Positions 1-10,162 of a DNA stretch of 64,000 nt are shown here, one piece after another. The DNA comes from Methanosarcina thermophila TM-1 (GTDB lineage: Archaea > Halobacteriota > Methanosarcinia > Methanosarcinales > Methanosarcinaceae). Position 1 is the first letter of the stretch. The number at the start of each line of letters is the position of its first letter. Position numbers and translations under genes: made by a program. The stretch covers positions 1,798,001 to 1,862,000 of the forward strand of contig NZ_CP009501.1 of assembly GCF_000969885.1 (NCBI RefSeq). The letters run 5' to 3'. Below the pieces are notes generated by a model. The model was not told the origin of the DNA. It searched no databases and saw only the letters and a program-made list of their open reading frames with translations.

Positions 1-732
1 AAAAACCTGCCCATCGTATCCAAGGGGTATGAACAACGCTTCAATATTATGAGGACGAAACAGATGACTGAGATGGGTCAAGACCACTTCTTTTGCATTG
101 AGCTGCTCTGCAAGTGCCATAGCTTCTTCTGAATTCATGTGCTTTTCTATATGAATATGGGGCGGAACTATAGCATCGGCAATAAGAAGGTCTGGATCTT
201 GCATTAACTTCAGGCTGGCTTCGGGAATCTCCGAGTTTGTATCTCCCGTAATGACTACTTTTTTGTCGCCTTCGAGGATTATAACCCCAACAGGAACCTC
301 CACTGGGGGATGATTTACCTTAAAAAAAGTAAATTGCAGCCCTATTAGCTCGAACGGCTCATAAAGCTTTACGTAGTGATACCTTGGTTTAAGAAAGGAG
401 ACATACTGATCTATGTATTCGAGAGTTTCACGAATTCCATAGACATCAACCTTATCTTGAACCCTGTAGAACTCGCCGAACCCAGAATAGTGGTCGTAAT
501 GCCCGTGCGTCCAGATAACTCCATCTACACAGGAAAGATTTTGCTTGAGGAACTGCTGCCTGAGATCAGGGCTTGTGTCAATAAGGATTTTACCCTCCCC
601 GGATTCCACAAGGATGGAGGAACGAAGACGCTGGCTCTTTCCCCCCTTTCGAGCATCTTCACAGGCAGGGCAATAACATCCGATTTTAGGAGTACCGACG
701 GCATCACCGGTCCCAAGCAGTGTTAACCTCAT
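1..732 (-). CDS. Metallo-beta-lactamase fold hydrolase, PhnP/RNase Z-like (3' end cut by window)
   Basis: The reading frame runs open from an ATG at 732 to the window edge, giving 244 residues and no stop, so the C-terminus lies outside. It starts with MRLTLLGTGDAVGTP, then a cysteine motif CYCPAC, the metal-binding HGHYDH motif, the second-metal GDTN segment and a late LTHLSH histidine. This layout matches the PhnP-like branch of the MBL fold, which are metal-dependent phosphodiesterases; the substrate cannot be told from sequence. The start lies 2 bases after the stop of the AAA ATPase gene upstream, so the two are almost certainly co-transcribed. Family assignment is firm, specific function is not. 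Confidence 0.85.
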   Translation of the reverse strand, partial: MRLTLLGTGDAVGTPKIGCYCPACEDARKGGKSQRLRSSILVESGEGKILIDTSPDLRQQFLKQNLSCVDGVIWTHGHYDHYSGFGEFYRVQDKVDVYGIRETLEYIDQYVSFLKPRYHYVKLYEPFELIGLQFTFFKVNHPPVEVPVGVIILEGDKKVVITGDTNSEIPEASLKLMQDPDLLIADAIVPPHIHIEKHMNSEEAMALAEQLNAKEVVLTHLSHLFRPHNIEALFIPLGYDGQVF

Positions 733-734
733 CT

Positions 735-2015
735 TTACTTCTTCCTATCATACTCTTCAGATTTGAGATCAGACCTCTCATCAAAGGATCTTACAGCTGC
801 CAGCAGATCCTCCTGGGTAAGTACTTTACGTTCCTCAAGAAGAGCACTCAGGACAGCTTCTCTTATAACCATACGCAGGTCCGAACCCGAATAGCCTTCA
901 GTTAATTCAGCAATTTCCTCTGTATTGAAATCCCCTTCAATGTGCTGGGTCACAATATCCAGAATATTCTTACGCATATCAAAATCAGGAAGAGGGAAAT
1001 GCACGATCTCATCAAAGCGCCTCCATGCCGCACTGTCAAGCATGCGGGGGTGATTGGTTGCAGCAATAAGAAGAACCCCATGCTCTACAAGGCTAATCTC
1101 GTCTATGGCTTTAAGGAGAGTGTTGACTGCTCGCTTGATGGCAGCATTTTCATCCGAAGTCCTTGCCTTTGCTACGAAATCCAGCTCATCTATGAAAAGA
1201 ATACAGGGATTCAGTTTCTTTGCAAGCAGAAAGACTCTATCAATGTTCTTTGCAGTCTCACCAAGATACTGGTCTGTTATCATGGAGAGCTTGACCTCAA
1301 CAAACGGGATTGAGAGCCGCTCAGAGAGCGCGCGGGCAACCGAGGTCTTTCCAGTACCGGGAGGACCAACAAACAGAAGTTTTCCGATATCATGAAGCCC
1401 GATTTCCCGCAAGTATTCCCTATGCTGAATGGCTTTCATGATTTTTTCGACTTCATTTTTCTGTTCTTCGGTAAGTACAAGGTCGCGGATTTTTTGCTTC
1501 ACATCTTCAGGGGCAATAATGACCACGAGTCTAAGCATCTCTTCGCCTTTGTCCTCTTTCCTGATCTCTGCTACCAGAGACTCTATCCATTCCCTGTCAA
1601 CTTCCTTGGGTCTTATTTTTGCCTTTGCATGTGCGTAGTTTGCAGCCTCAACCTTTCTTATTTCTCCAAAGTAATAAGCCAGGACAGGGTTATTTTCAAT
1701 CCGCTCCAAGGAACCTTCCTGCTTTTCAAACCATTCAGCAGCAAGTTCAAAAGCACTGAGATTAAGTTCAAAATGAGACTTATCAATATTTATGAAGGGA
1801 ACATTTCTTACAAATTTTTCGATATCCTGAATTCCATACAGTTTTTCAATTTGTAAAAACGTGGCTCTAATGGGTTTGGGAACTGTTTTTTCTGCGCTAT
1901 TCCAGTAATTTTTTCGAATGTTTTTTGGAAGATCGTTTACATCCAGTTCTGGGTAGCGTTTATAGATCTCTGCAGTCAGCAGTAGTTCTACTATATCTAA
2001 TATAGTGCCTGACAT
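735..2015 (-). CDS. AAA family ATPase
   Basis: A 426-residue protein with an all-helical N-terminal half of about 190 residues that I do not recognise, followed by one AAA module. Walker A is GPPGTGKTS, Walker B is ILFIDELD, sensor 1 is AATN and an arginine-finger-like WRRFDE follows. The pore-loop position reads DQYLGE, close to the aromatic pore loops of proteasomal and FtsH-type unfoldases. A C-terminal helical lid (EGYSGSDLRMVIREA) is typical of the classic AAA clade. It probably forms a hexamer that remodels or unfolds a protein partner. It is followed after 2 bases by the MBL hydrolase gene, suggesting a functional pair. The N-terminal domain would determine the substrate and is uncharacterised here. 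Confidence 0.85.
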   Translation of the reverse strand: MSGTILDIVELLLTAEIYKRYPELDVNDLPKNIRKNYWNSAEKTVPKPIRATFLQIEKLYGIQDIEKFVRNVPFINIDKSHFELNLSAFELAAEWFEKQEGSLERIENNPVLAYYFGEIRKVEAANYAHAKAKIRPKEVDREWIESLVAEIRKEDKGEEMLRLVVIIAPEDVKQKIRDLVLTEEQKNEVEKIMKAIQHREYLREIGLHDIGKLLFVGPPGTGKTSVARALSERLSIPFVEVKLSMITDQYLGETAKNIDRVFLLAKKLNPCILFIDELDFVAKARTSDENAAIKRAVNTLLKAIDEISLVEHGVLLIAATNHPRMLDSAAWRRFDEIVHFPLPDFDMRKNILDIVTQHIEGDFNTEEIAELTEGYSGSDLRMVIREAVLSALLEERKVLTQEDLLAAVRSFDERSDLKSEEYDRKK

Positions 2016-2494
2016 GTTTTTACCTGTTGTATGCTTGGACTAATCCACTATCAAGTGTTGGGCACTCAAATGCGGTAAGTTCTTAAATCTTTGTTTAAGT
2101 TGCTGAACCTAGTAATTGATTTTCTTCGATGATAAAATTTACGAAGCCGTCGGCGGTAAGAAGAAAGACCGTCTGGAGATGATAGCTTTATCTAGCAGAA
2201 GAAGTTATCATCTACTCTATCTCTTTCGAGATTTAAGGCATATTTCGGGAAAGGCCTTTGCCGTGTCCAGGAAATGTCTCACATTCGGAGAGTAATCGTG
2301 AATTCTGGAAATAACCGAATTGTCTCCGTGAGAATACTCGCGTTTTAGAGAGAATTCGATCGATATAGATTATCTCTGGAATACCACGGCATTATCAAAA
2401 CTCCTTCATTATCAGAACTAGTATATTAAAACTATCATTCCTAAGATCTCCCTATCTAAGGAAACCCAGAATTATCCCTAGAGAGGACTATTGC
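2016..2494. other. Intergenic region between divergent AAA ATPase and purC
   Basis: About 480 bases with no credible coding sequence. It should contain promoters for both divergent genes. An AT-rich GTATATTAAA at about 2421-2430 is a possible TATA element for purC, which would give a leader of roughly 45 bases. No tRNA or clear hairpin was seen. Confidence 0.4.
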
Positions 2495-3208
2495 ATGATA
2501 AGAGAACAGCTCTATTCAGGGAAAGCAAAAACTATATACAAGACGGACGATCCAGACACCCTTATTGTTGAATTCCGAAACAGTCTGACTGCATTTAACG
2601 GAGAGAAAAGAGGGGAAATTGAAAAGAAAGGGTATTACAACGCCCAGATCTCAAAGAAACTTTTTGAGATGCTTGAAGCAGAGGGAATAAAGACTCACTT
2701 TGTCAAAATGCTTTCTGATGTCGATATGCTTGTGAAGAAAGTCGATATCATAAAAATTGAGGTCATTGTCAGGAATATTGCCGCAGGCTCAATTACAAAA
2801 AGATACCCCTTAAAAGAAGGTACTGTTTTCAAGTCACCAGTACTTGTTTTTGACTTCAAGAGCGATGAATATGGGGACCCTATGCTGAATGATGACATTG
2901 CTTTAGCGCTTGAGCTGGCGACAAAGGAAGAACTTGCCACACTCCGAAAACTCGCTCTTAGAATCAATGAACTGCTTGTGCCCTATCTGGACGAGAGAGG
3001 TATTGTACTTCCGGACTTCAAGCTGGAATTTGGAAGAAGAGACGGAGAAATTATTCTTGCAGACGAAATTTCTTGCGATACCTGTCGGTTCTGGGACAAG
3101 AGCACCGGACAGTCAATGGATAAGGATGTCTTCAGGTTTGACAAAGGGGACATTTCCAAAGCCTACGAAGAAGTTGCGCGGCGTATAGTACCCGAGATCT
3201 TCAAATAA
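2495..3208 (+). CDS. purC: Phosphoribosylaminoimidazole-succinocarboxamide synthase (SAICAR synthetase)
   Basis: Joins aspartate to CAIR with ATP to make SAICAR in de novo purine synthesis. The 237-residue length is that of the single-domain bacterial/archaeal enzyme. It opens with [20 protein letters not shown], the nucleotide-binding start of the family, has [18 protein letters not shown] in the middle, and [28 protein letters not shown] near the end, all family hallmarks. The start ATG is preceded by GAGAGGA, a good ribosome-binding site. It stands alone here, with purL and purH also scattered singly in the window. Assignment is secure. Confidence 0.97.
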   Translation: MIREQLYSGKAKTIYKTDDPDTLIVEFRNSLTAFNGEKRGEIEKKGYYNAQISKKLFEMLEAEGIKTHFVKMLSDVDMLVKKVDIIKIEVIVRNIAAGSITKRYPLKEGTVFKSPVLVFDFKSDEYGDPMLNDDIALALELATKEELATLRKLALRINELLVPYLDERGIVLPDFKLEFGRRDGEIILADEISCDTCRFWDKSTGQSMDKDVFRFDKGDISKAYEEVARRIVPEIFK

Positions 3209-3239
3209 ATCTGATAAAGGTAGAAAGCTCGAAAAGCTT

Positions 3240-3255
3240 CTTGAAAAGCTTCAAG
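3240..3255. terminator. Possible terminator after purC
   Basis: CTTGAAAAGCTTCAAG forms a 5-bp inverted repeat and is followed by a pyrimidine-rich and T-rich stretch (3290-3330). It lies between the convergent ends of purC and nreA. A 12-base direct repeat GAAAAGCTTC-TTGAAAAGCTTC overlaps it. Weak evidence only. Confidence 0.3.
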
Positions 3256-3356
3256 ACTTCCTACCCATTACCTTAAATTTATTTAGTATTTTTATTCAAG
3301 CCATTTCTGCTATTACTTAGATTTTATCATTTACGTTGCTCCCGCTTTTAACCCAA

Positions 3357-4604
3357 TTACCCTTTAAAAAAGAAATCGAGAGTGGTTTGAAAACGGAAAT
3401 CTGAGAGCAGCTTTGCCTGCTGTATCCATTCGGCTTTTGGTGTGCTTACTCTGCCCGCAAGATCTGAAACTGCGGCTTCGAGAGAATCGAACTTCTTTGG
3501 AGGATTCTGGAGAGCCTTTCTCATGCCTTCCCTGACAACCCATACACCCAGGGGAGCCCAGTAGTCCGGAGTTATTTCTCTGAGTACGAAGACCGAAGCC
3601 TGCCTTTTAATTTTCTTAAGGTATTCAAGTACAGGCAGTCTTGCAGCATAATAACCCCCAGCAAGGGGAGAATATCCTTTCTTACCGTCATAACCTTCAC
3701 TATCTTCCGCAATCCAGCTTGACTCTCCAGACCAGACTGTTTTTGGGAGCCAGATTTCAATGAGCTCAAAGGAATAAGCTCGTGGGAGAATAAGGACTTC
3801 AAAACGATTTCCGAAATGAGTCTCGCTAAAAAGCTGGATTTCTGAAATCCAGGGAAAATCCTTTATACGATTTGCAAATTCCTTTCCAGCCATATCATCA
3901 ACAGCTGTGATTGACCAGCGGGTTGGCACGATTTTTCGTGCTCTTCCGAGCAGACCAATGGAGAGCAAGCGCGTGATATGTTCAACTGGGATATTTCCTT
4001 TATAGAGTTCAAGCACAGCATCTTTTGCCAGCGCATCAGTGTCGTAGACAAGATAATCAACTTTTTTAGGAACATTTGGATTCTCGGCAATCTCAAAGTT
4101 TTTTACAAGCCCTGAGGGTCCCATGGGTGTGAGCACTGCATCGAATTTGAGTTCCTGCTTAGGGGCTTTGAAAAACCAGGCTTCGGTATCCACGGGCTTT
4201 CTGGAAAGGGCAAGTTCCTGAGCCTTTACAAGGAGAGTGTTTTCTTGTTCTAGAGCTTTTTTTACGTGGAAGTTTGTGTTTGCCCTGATCATGCGGGAAC
4301 GAAGAGAAATAATGTCTTCAATCTGCATGTTTGCCCAGGCTGAAGGTTCTTCAAAAATAGAGGCTTCACTCTCCTTTGCCAGAGGGGGAATGAGCGGACC
4401 TGCCGATACCCTGGGGTAGCCATAGCTTCCAACAAAAATAGCTGGGGGAGATGCTCCAAAAACCGAGTTTCCTGAAATTACAGGAGAAATCGATTGTAGA
4501 GATTTAAACTTTTCAAGAATTGGGCAGCGGGGACGCCCACAAAGTCCTTTTCCTTTACATTTAACACAGAGTGTATCATTCACTTTGGATCCATATCCTC
4601 GCAT
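3357..4604 (-). CDS. nreA: Archaeal DNA repair protein NreA
   Basis: A 415-residue Nre-family protein. It has the cysteine-rich N-terminal segment CVKCKGKGLCGRPRCPI, the family signature ASPPAIFVGSYGYP, and ends in QTTLDFFFKG, a textbook PCNA-interacting peptide (QxxLxxFF) at the extreme C-terminus. Nre proteins are known from haloarchaea and other archaea to act in repair of alkylation-type DNA damage through PCNA. The ATG at 4604 overlaps the upstream regulator gene by 25 bases and has no obvious ribosome-binding site; an alternative GTG at 4583 makes a 4-base GTGA overlap and has GAGGAT upstream, giving a protein 7 residues shorter. The overlap implies co-transcription with that regulator. 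Confidence 0.9.
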   Translation of the reverse strand: MRGYGSKVNDTLCVKCKGKGLCGRPRCPILEKFKSLQSISPVISGNSVFGASPPAIFVGSYGYPRVSAGPLIPPLAKESEASIFEEPSAWANMQIEDIISLRSRMIRANTNFHVKKALEQENTLLVKAQELALSRKPVDTEAWFFKAPKQELKFDAVLTPMGPSGLVKNFEIAENPNVPKKVDYLVYDTDALAKDAVLELYKGNIPVEHITRLLSIGLLGRARKIVPTRWSITAVDDMAGKEFANRIKDFPWISEIQLFSETHFGNRFEVLILPRAYSFELIEIWLPKTVWSGESSWIAEDSEGYDGKKGYSPLAGGYYAARLPVLEYLKKIKRQASVFVLREITPDYWAPLGVWVVREGMRKALQNPPKKFDSLEAAVSDLAGRVSTPKAEWIQQAKLLSDFRFQTTLDFFFKG

Positions 4605-4945
4605 ATGATACAGGGTTTAGCTTCGGGAGCGTTCCTGTATAGCCAGCCTGATTTCTGAACAAAACTGCAAATTTCACACATGCCTTTTGCTTTCTCCTGA
4701 GAGGATAGACCTCGACTCAGAAGCACTGATGCAAACTTCCGGATTTCACTCTGGGTCTCCTCGGAAAAACCAACTTCAGCACCGCGTTTCTCACTAACGT
4801 ACTGGGATACTGCAGCCCTTGAGAGTTCCAGGATATCCGCTACATCCTGCTGCGTGCATCCATACTCAAAAATCATTGTTCTGGAGAGCTCTGCTCGAAT
4901 TGCAGGCAAGACTTTCTGTACCATAACTTCGCATGTTGTTCTCAT
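4580..4945 (-). CDS. Helix-turn-helix regulator with C-terminal cysteine cluster
   Basis: A 121-residue predicted DNA-binding protein. A helix-turn-helix is visible at about residues 28-50 (CTQQDVADILELSRAAVSQYVSEKRG). The C-terminal part carries spaced cysteines, CEICSF and KPCIICED, which could bind a metal or Fe-S cluster. It resembles a family of archaeal transcriptional regulators of about this size. Its 3' end overlaps nreA, so it is likely to be co-transcribed with, and possibly control, that repair gene; this link is inference. The start ATG has GGTGT about 9 bases upstream. Confidence 0.8.
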   Translation of the reverse strand: MRTTCEVMVQKVLPAIRAELSRTMIFEYGCTQQDVADILELSRAAVSQYVSEKRGAEVGFSEETQSEIRKFASVLLSRGLSSQEKAKGMCEICSFVQKSGWLYRNAPEAKPCIICEDMDPK

Positions 4946-5160
4946 GGGAGACCGACACCGGATAAATCAGATAAATTTTAAGAGATATAATCTCTTAACC
5001 TTTTATATATCTGTCTATTTTTATTTTTCGAGTAGAGCATGTCTCCCTTAATTTATAGAAAATGCATGCTATCGAAAAATATGTTAAAATATATTAGTCC
5101 CGAGCCTGAAAAATCTTTTTTATTCTGCAGACTCGGTTTTATCCTTAGAAGCGTCAGAGT

Positions 5161-5469
5161 TTAGTTTTTAATCTGTTCAGCAGAGAAACCCTTTTCCATG
5201 AGGACTTCTTTCATGCGGGCAAGGTGATTACCCTGAAGTTCCACAGTATTTCCTTTTACCGTACCGCCGCATGCAAACTTCGATTTAAGGTAAGTGGACA
5301 GTTCATGAAGATCAATTTCACTTGCGTCGAAACCTTCTACAACGGTAACTTCTTTTCCGTATCTTCTTCTGTTGACTTTTACAGTAATTCTCTGTTGCTC
5401 TTTTGCGACCTCTTCGCAAATGCAAAGTTCTTGTGGAAGCCCGCATACTGGGCACATTCCGCTACTCAT
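5161..5469 (-). CDS. Translation initiation factor aIF1 (SUI1 family)
   Basis: A 102-residue archaeal SUI1/eIF1 protein that acts in start-codon selection on the small ribosomal subunit. It begins with a small [13 protein letters not shown] zinc-knuckle, as usual in archaeal aIF1, followed by the SUI1 fold with the basic loop [15 protein letters not shown] and the signature [18 protein letters not shown]. Length and motif order match the family along the whole protein. It is a single gene with AT-rich spacers on both sides. Confidence 0.95.
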   Translation of the reverse strand: MSSGMCPVCGLPQELCICEEVAKEQQRITVKVNRRRYGKEVTVVEGFDASEIDLHELSTYLKSKFACGGTVKGNTVELQGNHLARMKEVLMEKGFSAEQIKN

Positions 5470-6031
5470 TTGTTGGTATATCCTCCGAATTTGTAATCAT
5501 AGTATATGTGCATCTAAAAATAACTGAATAGATATAAAGTACTTGTCAATGATGGTATTAAAGCCTAATGGTATTTTTAAGGCACTTTACACTGAATTTC
5601 AGCAAATAATAAAGATTCACGAAAGCGTAAAGAAACAGCCAGAGCTTTTATAATTTTATATAACATTGTGTTCGTGTGTAAGTAGAATTTAACAATAAAT
5701 GTATTATTGAATAGTAATGTCGCGAATAGTATATGTCGTAAGCGAAAAAGCTGGAGTTATGGGATAATTCCATAGGTTAGCACCTTGAAGACGAATCCAG
5801 ACTGAAAAAGCTTAAAAGTCGAAGAGACTAAAAAGGTTAAAAAGCCTAAAAAGCTGGAGAAGCCTGAAATTCTGCCTTTGCTGGGAAGAGCTCCTATTTC
5901 CCGGCAAGAAATTAAATATATCTTGAACCCCATTTCTTTCTATATTTTGTAAATATATGTATTCACTTCTATTATATAAATATAATCCTATGAAAACATT
6001 GAATAACCTGATTCACGTTTGGGGGCTCTAA
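5470..6031. other. Intergenic region with purine-rich repeats
   Basis: About 560 bases with no credible gene. From about 5797 to 5875 there is a purine-rich tract with repeated AAAAAGCT/AAAAAGCC words at 9-12 base spacing. The remainder is AT-rich and holds the promoters of aIF1 (minus) and the winged-helix gene (plus). Function unknown. Confidence 0.35.
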
Positions 6032-6280
6032 ATGAATGATTTGAACGGGTTAATAGGTTTCGTGAACGGAAACAGTATAAGGCAAAAAGTGCTCTCCTTA
6101 CTCTCCTCGAAAGGAGAAATGGAAGGGAAAAGAATATCAAAGACTGTGCGAGTTGCACATCCTACCGTCGCAAAAACACTAGAAGAACTTGAACAGAAAG
6201 GATTAATCATAAAAAAAGATGAAATATACTCCCTGACCGAATCCGGAGTAAAAGTAGAAAAAATGATCCAGCAAATTTAA
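6032..6280 (+). CDS. Small winged helix-turn-helix protein
   Basis: An 82-residue protein that is nearly all one winged-helix DNA-binding domain. The pattern SIRQKVLSLLSSKGEM followed by RVAHPTVAKTLEELEQKGLI and the wing KKDEIYSLTESG fits the ArsR/MarR-like fold widespread in Methanosarcina. No effector domain is present. It stands alone upstream of purL with a 364-base gap, so no target can be proposed. The start ATG is preceded by GGGGGCT, an acceptable ribosome-binding site. Confidence 0.8.
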   Translation: MNDLNGLIGFVNGNSIRQKVLSLLSSKGEMEGKRISKTVRVAHPTVAKTLEELEQKGLIIKKDEIYSLTESGVKVEKMIQQI

Positions 6281-6644
6281 TAAAAATCAACTGATAGAAC
6301 CAGTTAATTCTGCAACCAGTAAAGCAAGAGTATTTTTATCTTTTTCCTTTTATATTAAATACAGAATTTTTACTCGAGAGCCATCCAGTATCTTCCCATA
6401 ACTAATTTTCGAATTACTTCTTACATATTTACATTCATTAATTCAGATTTGTGAAAAGGGCGCCGTCATCCCGAGACAGGATTCAGGCGAAATAGGACTC
6501 AGGAGTCAGAAATATTTATCTAATCCTTATCCCTTTATGTCGCCATAGGCTGTTTGCGCTAACACTAAAGATTCTGGATTTAAAAATAACCTATTAAAAA
6601 CTAAATTTCGGTATCCAAAAAGGATTAGCATCAGAGGCAAGTCA
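6281..6644. other. Intergenic region upstream of purL
   Basis: About 360 AT-rich bases with no credible gene. A short inverted repeat GACTCAGGAGTC lies at 6496-6507. GAGG about 8 bases before the purL ATG serves as ribosome-binding site. Confidence 0.35.
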
Positions 6645-8792
6645 ATGTTACCTGAAGAAGACCTTAAGATTATTAAAAAAGAACTCGGGCGAGAGCCCAC
6701 CCTGGTAGAACAGGGCTGCTTTTTAAATTTATGGAGCGAACACTGTTCCTACCGCTCAAGCGCTCCTCTCCTTAAAACTTTTACTACGACTGGCAAGAAC
6801 GTGATTATCGGTCCAGGAGACGATGCTGCAATTATTAGATTCGAGGATGGATACGTACTTGCCATAGGCATGGAAAGCCATAATCACCCCTCATATGTAG
6901 ATCCCTATAATGGGGCTGCTACCGGTGTTGGAGGTATTGTGAGGGACATAATCTCTATGGGAGCCCGCCCTATTGCTCTCATGGACCCTCTCTATTTTGG
7001 GCCTCTTGACACTCCTAAAAATCTATTCCTTTTCGAGCAGATAATTAAGGGAATTGCAAGCTATGGAAACTGTATCGGAGTGCCTGTAGTCAACGGTGAG
7101 ACCTTCTTTGACAGAAAATACAGTGGAAATCCTCTTGTAAATGTGGTTGCAGTAGGGCTCTGTAAGGAAGAAGAAATTATAACTTCACGCTCCCAGAAAG
7201 CCGGAAACAAACTCGTGCTCGTAGGCTCAAGCACAGGAAGAGACGGGCTTGGGGGAGCTTCCTTTGCCTCAAGGGATCTTTCCGAATCAGCCGAAGCTGA
7301 GGACCGACCAAGTGTTCAGGTAGGAGATCCCTATACTGAGAAGCTTGTAATTGAAATGACCCTGGAAGCTATGAAAAAGGGGTATGTAAAATCCTGCAAA
7401 GACCTTGGAGCTGCCGGCTTAGGAGGGGCAAGCTCGGAACTGGCTGCAAAAGGAGGGCTTGGAGCCCGGATCATTACAGACGCTGTGCCGCAACGCGAGC
7501 CCAATATGAACGCTTATGAAATCCTGCTTGCGGAATCTCAGGAGCGCATGCTCTTTGAAGTAGCTCCCGAAGACGTCGAAGCCGTCCTTGCTCTGGCAGC
7601 AAAATACGACCTTAATGGAGCTGTAGTAGGATACCTGACAGAAGAGCCAAACTATACAGTTGAGTTTAAAGGGGAAATTGTTGCCGATATACCAATAGCT
7701 TTACTGACAGGCGGCGCTCCAACCTGCGAGAAACCCTCAGTAACTCCTATTTCCCAGGTTGAGGAGAGTAAAGCACTAGAAACTCCAAAAGACCTGAAAA
7801 CAGCTTTCCTGAAAGTCCTATCTTCCTATAATATTGCCTCAAAAGAATGGATTTACAGGCAGTATGACCATGAGGTTCAGTTGAGAACAATTGTCAAACC
7901 CGGAGAAGATTCCAGTGTGCTCAGGATTACCGATAAAAAAGGAATTGCACTTTCCTGCGGCTGTCAGCCAAGAGCTACCCTTCTTGACCCCTACAATGGG
8001 GGAAAGACCGCAGTTGTGGAAAACGCCATGAACCTTGCAGTAAAAGGTGCAGAAGGGCTTGCAATTGTAAACTGCCTGAACTTCGGAAACCCTGACCGTC
8101 CGGAAATTTACTGGCAATTTAAAAACGCCGTGCTCGGTCTTGGGGATGGAGCCAGGGAACTCTCTATCCCTGTCGTTGGGGGAAACGTCTCTCTATATAA
8201 TGAAAGCGATGAGTTCAAGACTGCAATTCTCCCAACTCCTTCGATTGGAATGATAGGTAAAGTTGACCTTGAAACTCCACTTCCTTCAAGCTTCTTTGTG
8301 TCATCCGGAGACACTATTATCCTGGTAGGAGAAACAACTGCCGACATGGGAGGTTCCGAATATTATGCCTGTTTTGGAGCCCAGAATGCTGGGAAAGTTC
8401 CTCCTGTCCCGACAAACTTCCCGGAGATAATAAAAGCCATAATCGAAGCTGTAAAGAGTGGAAAACTAAACTCGGCACATGACCTTTCCCTTGGAGGAAT
8501 TGCTGCAGGGCTTGCAAGAATGTGCAGAGACCTTGGCGCAGAAGTAGACCTGAGTGAGGCTGCAGAAATTAAAGCTGATGAGCTGTTATTCTCAGAAGCC
8601 CCTGCACGGGCTTTGCTTGCTACAAACGAGCCGGAAGCTGTACTGGAGATCCTCAAAGATGTGCCCCACATCATAATCGGCAAGGTAGGAGGTAATTCGC
8701 TTAGGATCAAAGGAAAAGATTTTGAGATTTCTCTATCCCTCAAAGAGATCTCGGATGCGTACGGCAGCCTTACAAGATTTATGATGGGCTGA
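6645..8792 (+). CDS. purL: Phosphoribosylformylglycinamidine synthase subunit II
   Basis: Catalytic large subunit of the three-part FGAM synthase, which converts FGAR to FGAM with glutamine-derived ammonia and ATP. The 715-residue length is that of the small-type PurL that works with separate PurS and PurQ, neither of which is adjacent. Family signatures are clear: [16 protein letters not shown] near residue 30, [33 protein letters not shown], and a second half duplicating the AIRS-like fold with [17 protein letters not shown] and GGNVSLYNE. Assignment is secure. Confidence 0.97.
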   Translation: MLPEEDLKIIKKELGREPTLVEQGCFLNLWSEHCSYRSSAPLLKTFTTTGKNVIIGPGDDAAIIRFEDGYVLAIGMESHNHPSYVDPYNGAATGVGGIVRDIISMGARPIALMDPLYFGPLDTPKNLFLFEQIIKGIASYGNCIGVPVVNGETFFDRKYSGNPLVNVVAVGLCKEEEIITSRSQKAGNKLVLVGSSTGRDGLGGASFASRDLSESAEAEDRPSVQVGDPYTEKLVIEMTLEAMKKGYVKSCKDLGAAGLGGASSELAAKGGLGARIITDAVPQREPNMNAYEILLAESQERMLFEVAPEDVEAVLALAAKYDLNGAVVGYLTEEPNYTVEFKGEIVADIPIALLTGGAPTCEKPSVTPISQVEESKALETPKDLKTAFLKVLSSYNIASKEWIYRQYDHEVQLRTIVKPGEDSSVLRITDKKGIALSCGCQPRATLLDPYNGGKTAVVENAMNLAVKGAEGLAIVNCLNFGNPDRPEIYWQFKNAVLGLGDGARELSIPVVGGNVSLYNESDEFKTAILPTPSIGMIGKVDLETPLPSSFFVSSGDTIILVGETTADMGGSEYYACFGAQNAGKVPPVPTNFPEIIKAIIEAVKSGKLNSAHDLSLGGIAAGLARMCRDLGAEVDLSEAAEIKADELLFSEAPARALLATNEPEAVLEILKDVPHIIIGKVGGNSLRIKGKDFEISLSLKEISDAYGSLTRFMMG

Positions 8793-9025
8793 TCCCACAA
8801 GTCTTGTTTTGGAGGTATAAGACTTTCTGTGCTCCAATTCGAAGGGATAACATCCCTTCTTACTTTTTAAGATGTTTTTAATCTAAGCTGATATTTTTCA
8901 GCTCTTGTATCATCTTATCTTTAGTACTTTTTGATATTTTTCAAGTTTTGATTTAACATGAAAAGCAGTTTAGAAGTAAATTAAACAATAGTTTTTAGTA
9001 GGTTTCCGCACTAGATTACTTTGTT

Positions 9026-10162
9026 ATGAAAGCCGTATGCATCTGTATGGGAGTGCATTTGCCTTACAACCCCAAGTGGTACTGGCCTGTCGAGGGTTTT
9101 GTGGGGATACCTGAGATGGATAGATATTTTGATCGGAATAGTATTTTTTCAAAATTTTTAAAAGCGAGCAGGCAAATGTTACGCCTTAATGATTTGATTC
9201 TGGAATCTATTGAAAGGGGGGGAAAATATTCCTTTGATCTGTCTGGACCCTTCCTTGAACAGTGTAGATGGGACCCCGAACTTCTCGAATCATTCTACGA
9301 ACTTGGGGAAACCGGTGGTGTAGAGTTTACCGGGAGCTGCAATTATCACTCCCTGAGTTCATTATATCCCGATCTATCCTGGTTCAATGAAGAAGTGATA
9401 ATGTACAAGGAAACACTCAGGGAGTTACTTGACATTACACCCGAAACATTTGTAAATACTGAACTTCTATATACTGAGAGAGCAGAGAGAATTCTTACCG
9501 ATCTGGGTTTTAAGTGTCTTATCGCAGAAGGGTCTAGAAATCTTATGAATGGATACGACCCTGTACATGTTTTTGAAAACCATGTTCCGACCCTTCTAAG
9601 GCATATAAACCTTAGCGAGGATCTTGAACTGCGTTTTTCGAAGAAAGACTGGCAAGGCTATCCTCTTATTCCGGAAAAGTTTGTGGATTGGATTAACAGT
9701 ATGGATGGTGACGTCCTGACACTTTATATTAATTATCAGAATATTTGTTTTCATTATAGAAATAAGAGTATGATAGCCGATTTTATCCGGTTGCTTCCCG
9801 AAACACTCAAATCCAGGGGAATTGAGATGTTGACACCAGCTGAGGCTGTAAAGAGATTCAAGCCTCTGAAACTTCCGACGCTGGCAACTGAACAGACAAT
9901 ACGTTATGGGATGCATAATGCATTAGGGAACCATGCTCAACAGCTTTATCTGCGAGAACTGGTAAGGGTTGGCGAGGAACTCTCAGAACTTAAGGGAAAA
10001 AAAGATTATAATAAACTTAGAGATGTATACGGTTATCTCCAGCAAAGTGAAATATTTTTTTCAATGAACCCTGGAAATATAAGAGAAGGGTATGAAAGAG
10101 CTGTAAACTATTTTTCCATCCTTTCAGATTTCAGAAGAGCTGTGCTTGAGGGAGGAACATGA
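9026..10162 (+). CDS. GH57-family protein, probably catalytically inactive
   Basis: A 378-residue GH57-type protein, first gene of a four-gene glucan operon. It keeps a region-1-like GVHLPYN, a GSCNYHSLSSLYPD segment and the nucleophile motif VNTELLY with Glu146. The region-4 motif is destroyed: where the next gene has MDYETFGEH (acid/base Asp240), this protein has INYQNICFH with Asn236, so the catalytic Asp, the following Glu, the Gly and the motif spacing are changed. GH57 enzymes need both carboxylates, so I infer it is a pseudo-enzyme, perhaps a glucan-binding or regulatory partner of the adjacent paralogue. Its stop overlaps the next start by 4 bases (ATGA). No signal peptide, so it is cytoplasmic. 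Confidence 0.88.
   Translation: MKAVCICMGVHLPYNPKWYWPVEGFVGIPEMDRYFDRNSIFSKFLKASRQMLRLNDLILESIERGGKYSFDLSGPFLEQCRWDPELLESFYELGETGGVEFTGSCNYHSLSSLYPDLSWFNEEVIMYKETLRELLDITPETFVNTELLYTERAERILTDLGFKCLIAEGSRNLMNGYDPVHVFENHVPTLLRHINLSEDLELRFSKKDWQGYPLIPEKFVDWINSMDGDVLTLYINYQNICFHYRNKSMIADFIRLLPETLKSRGIEMLTPAEAVKRFKPLKLPTLATEQTIRYGMHNALGNHAQQLYLRELVRVGEELSELKGKKDYNKLRDVYGYLQQSEIFFSMNPGNIREGYERAVNYFSILSDFRRAVLEGGT

Noticed and set aside
376..726. A plus-strand gene opposite the MBL hydrolase
   Set aside because: It is antisense to a frame with full MBL motifs and has no family features.
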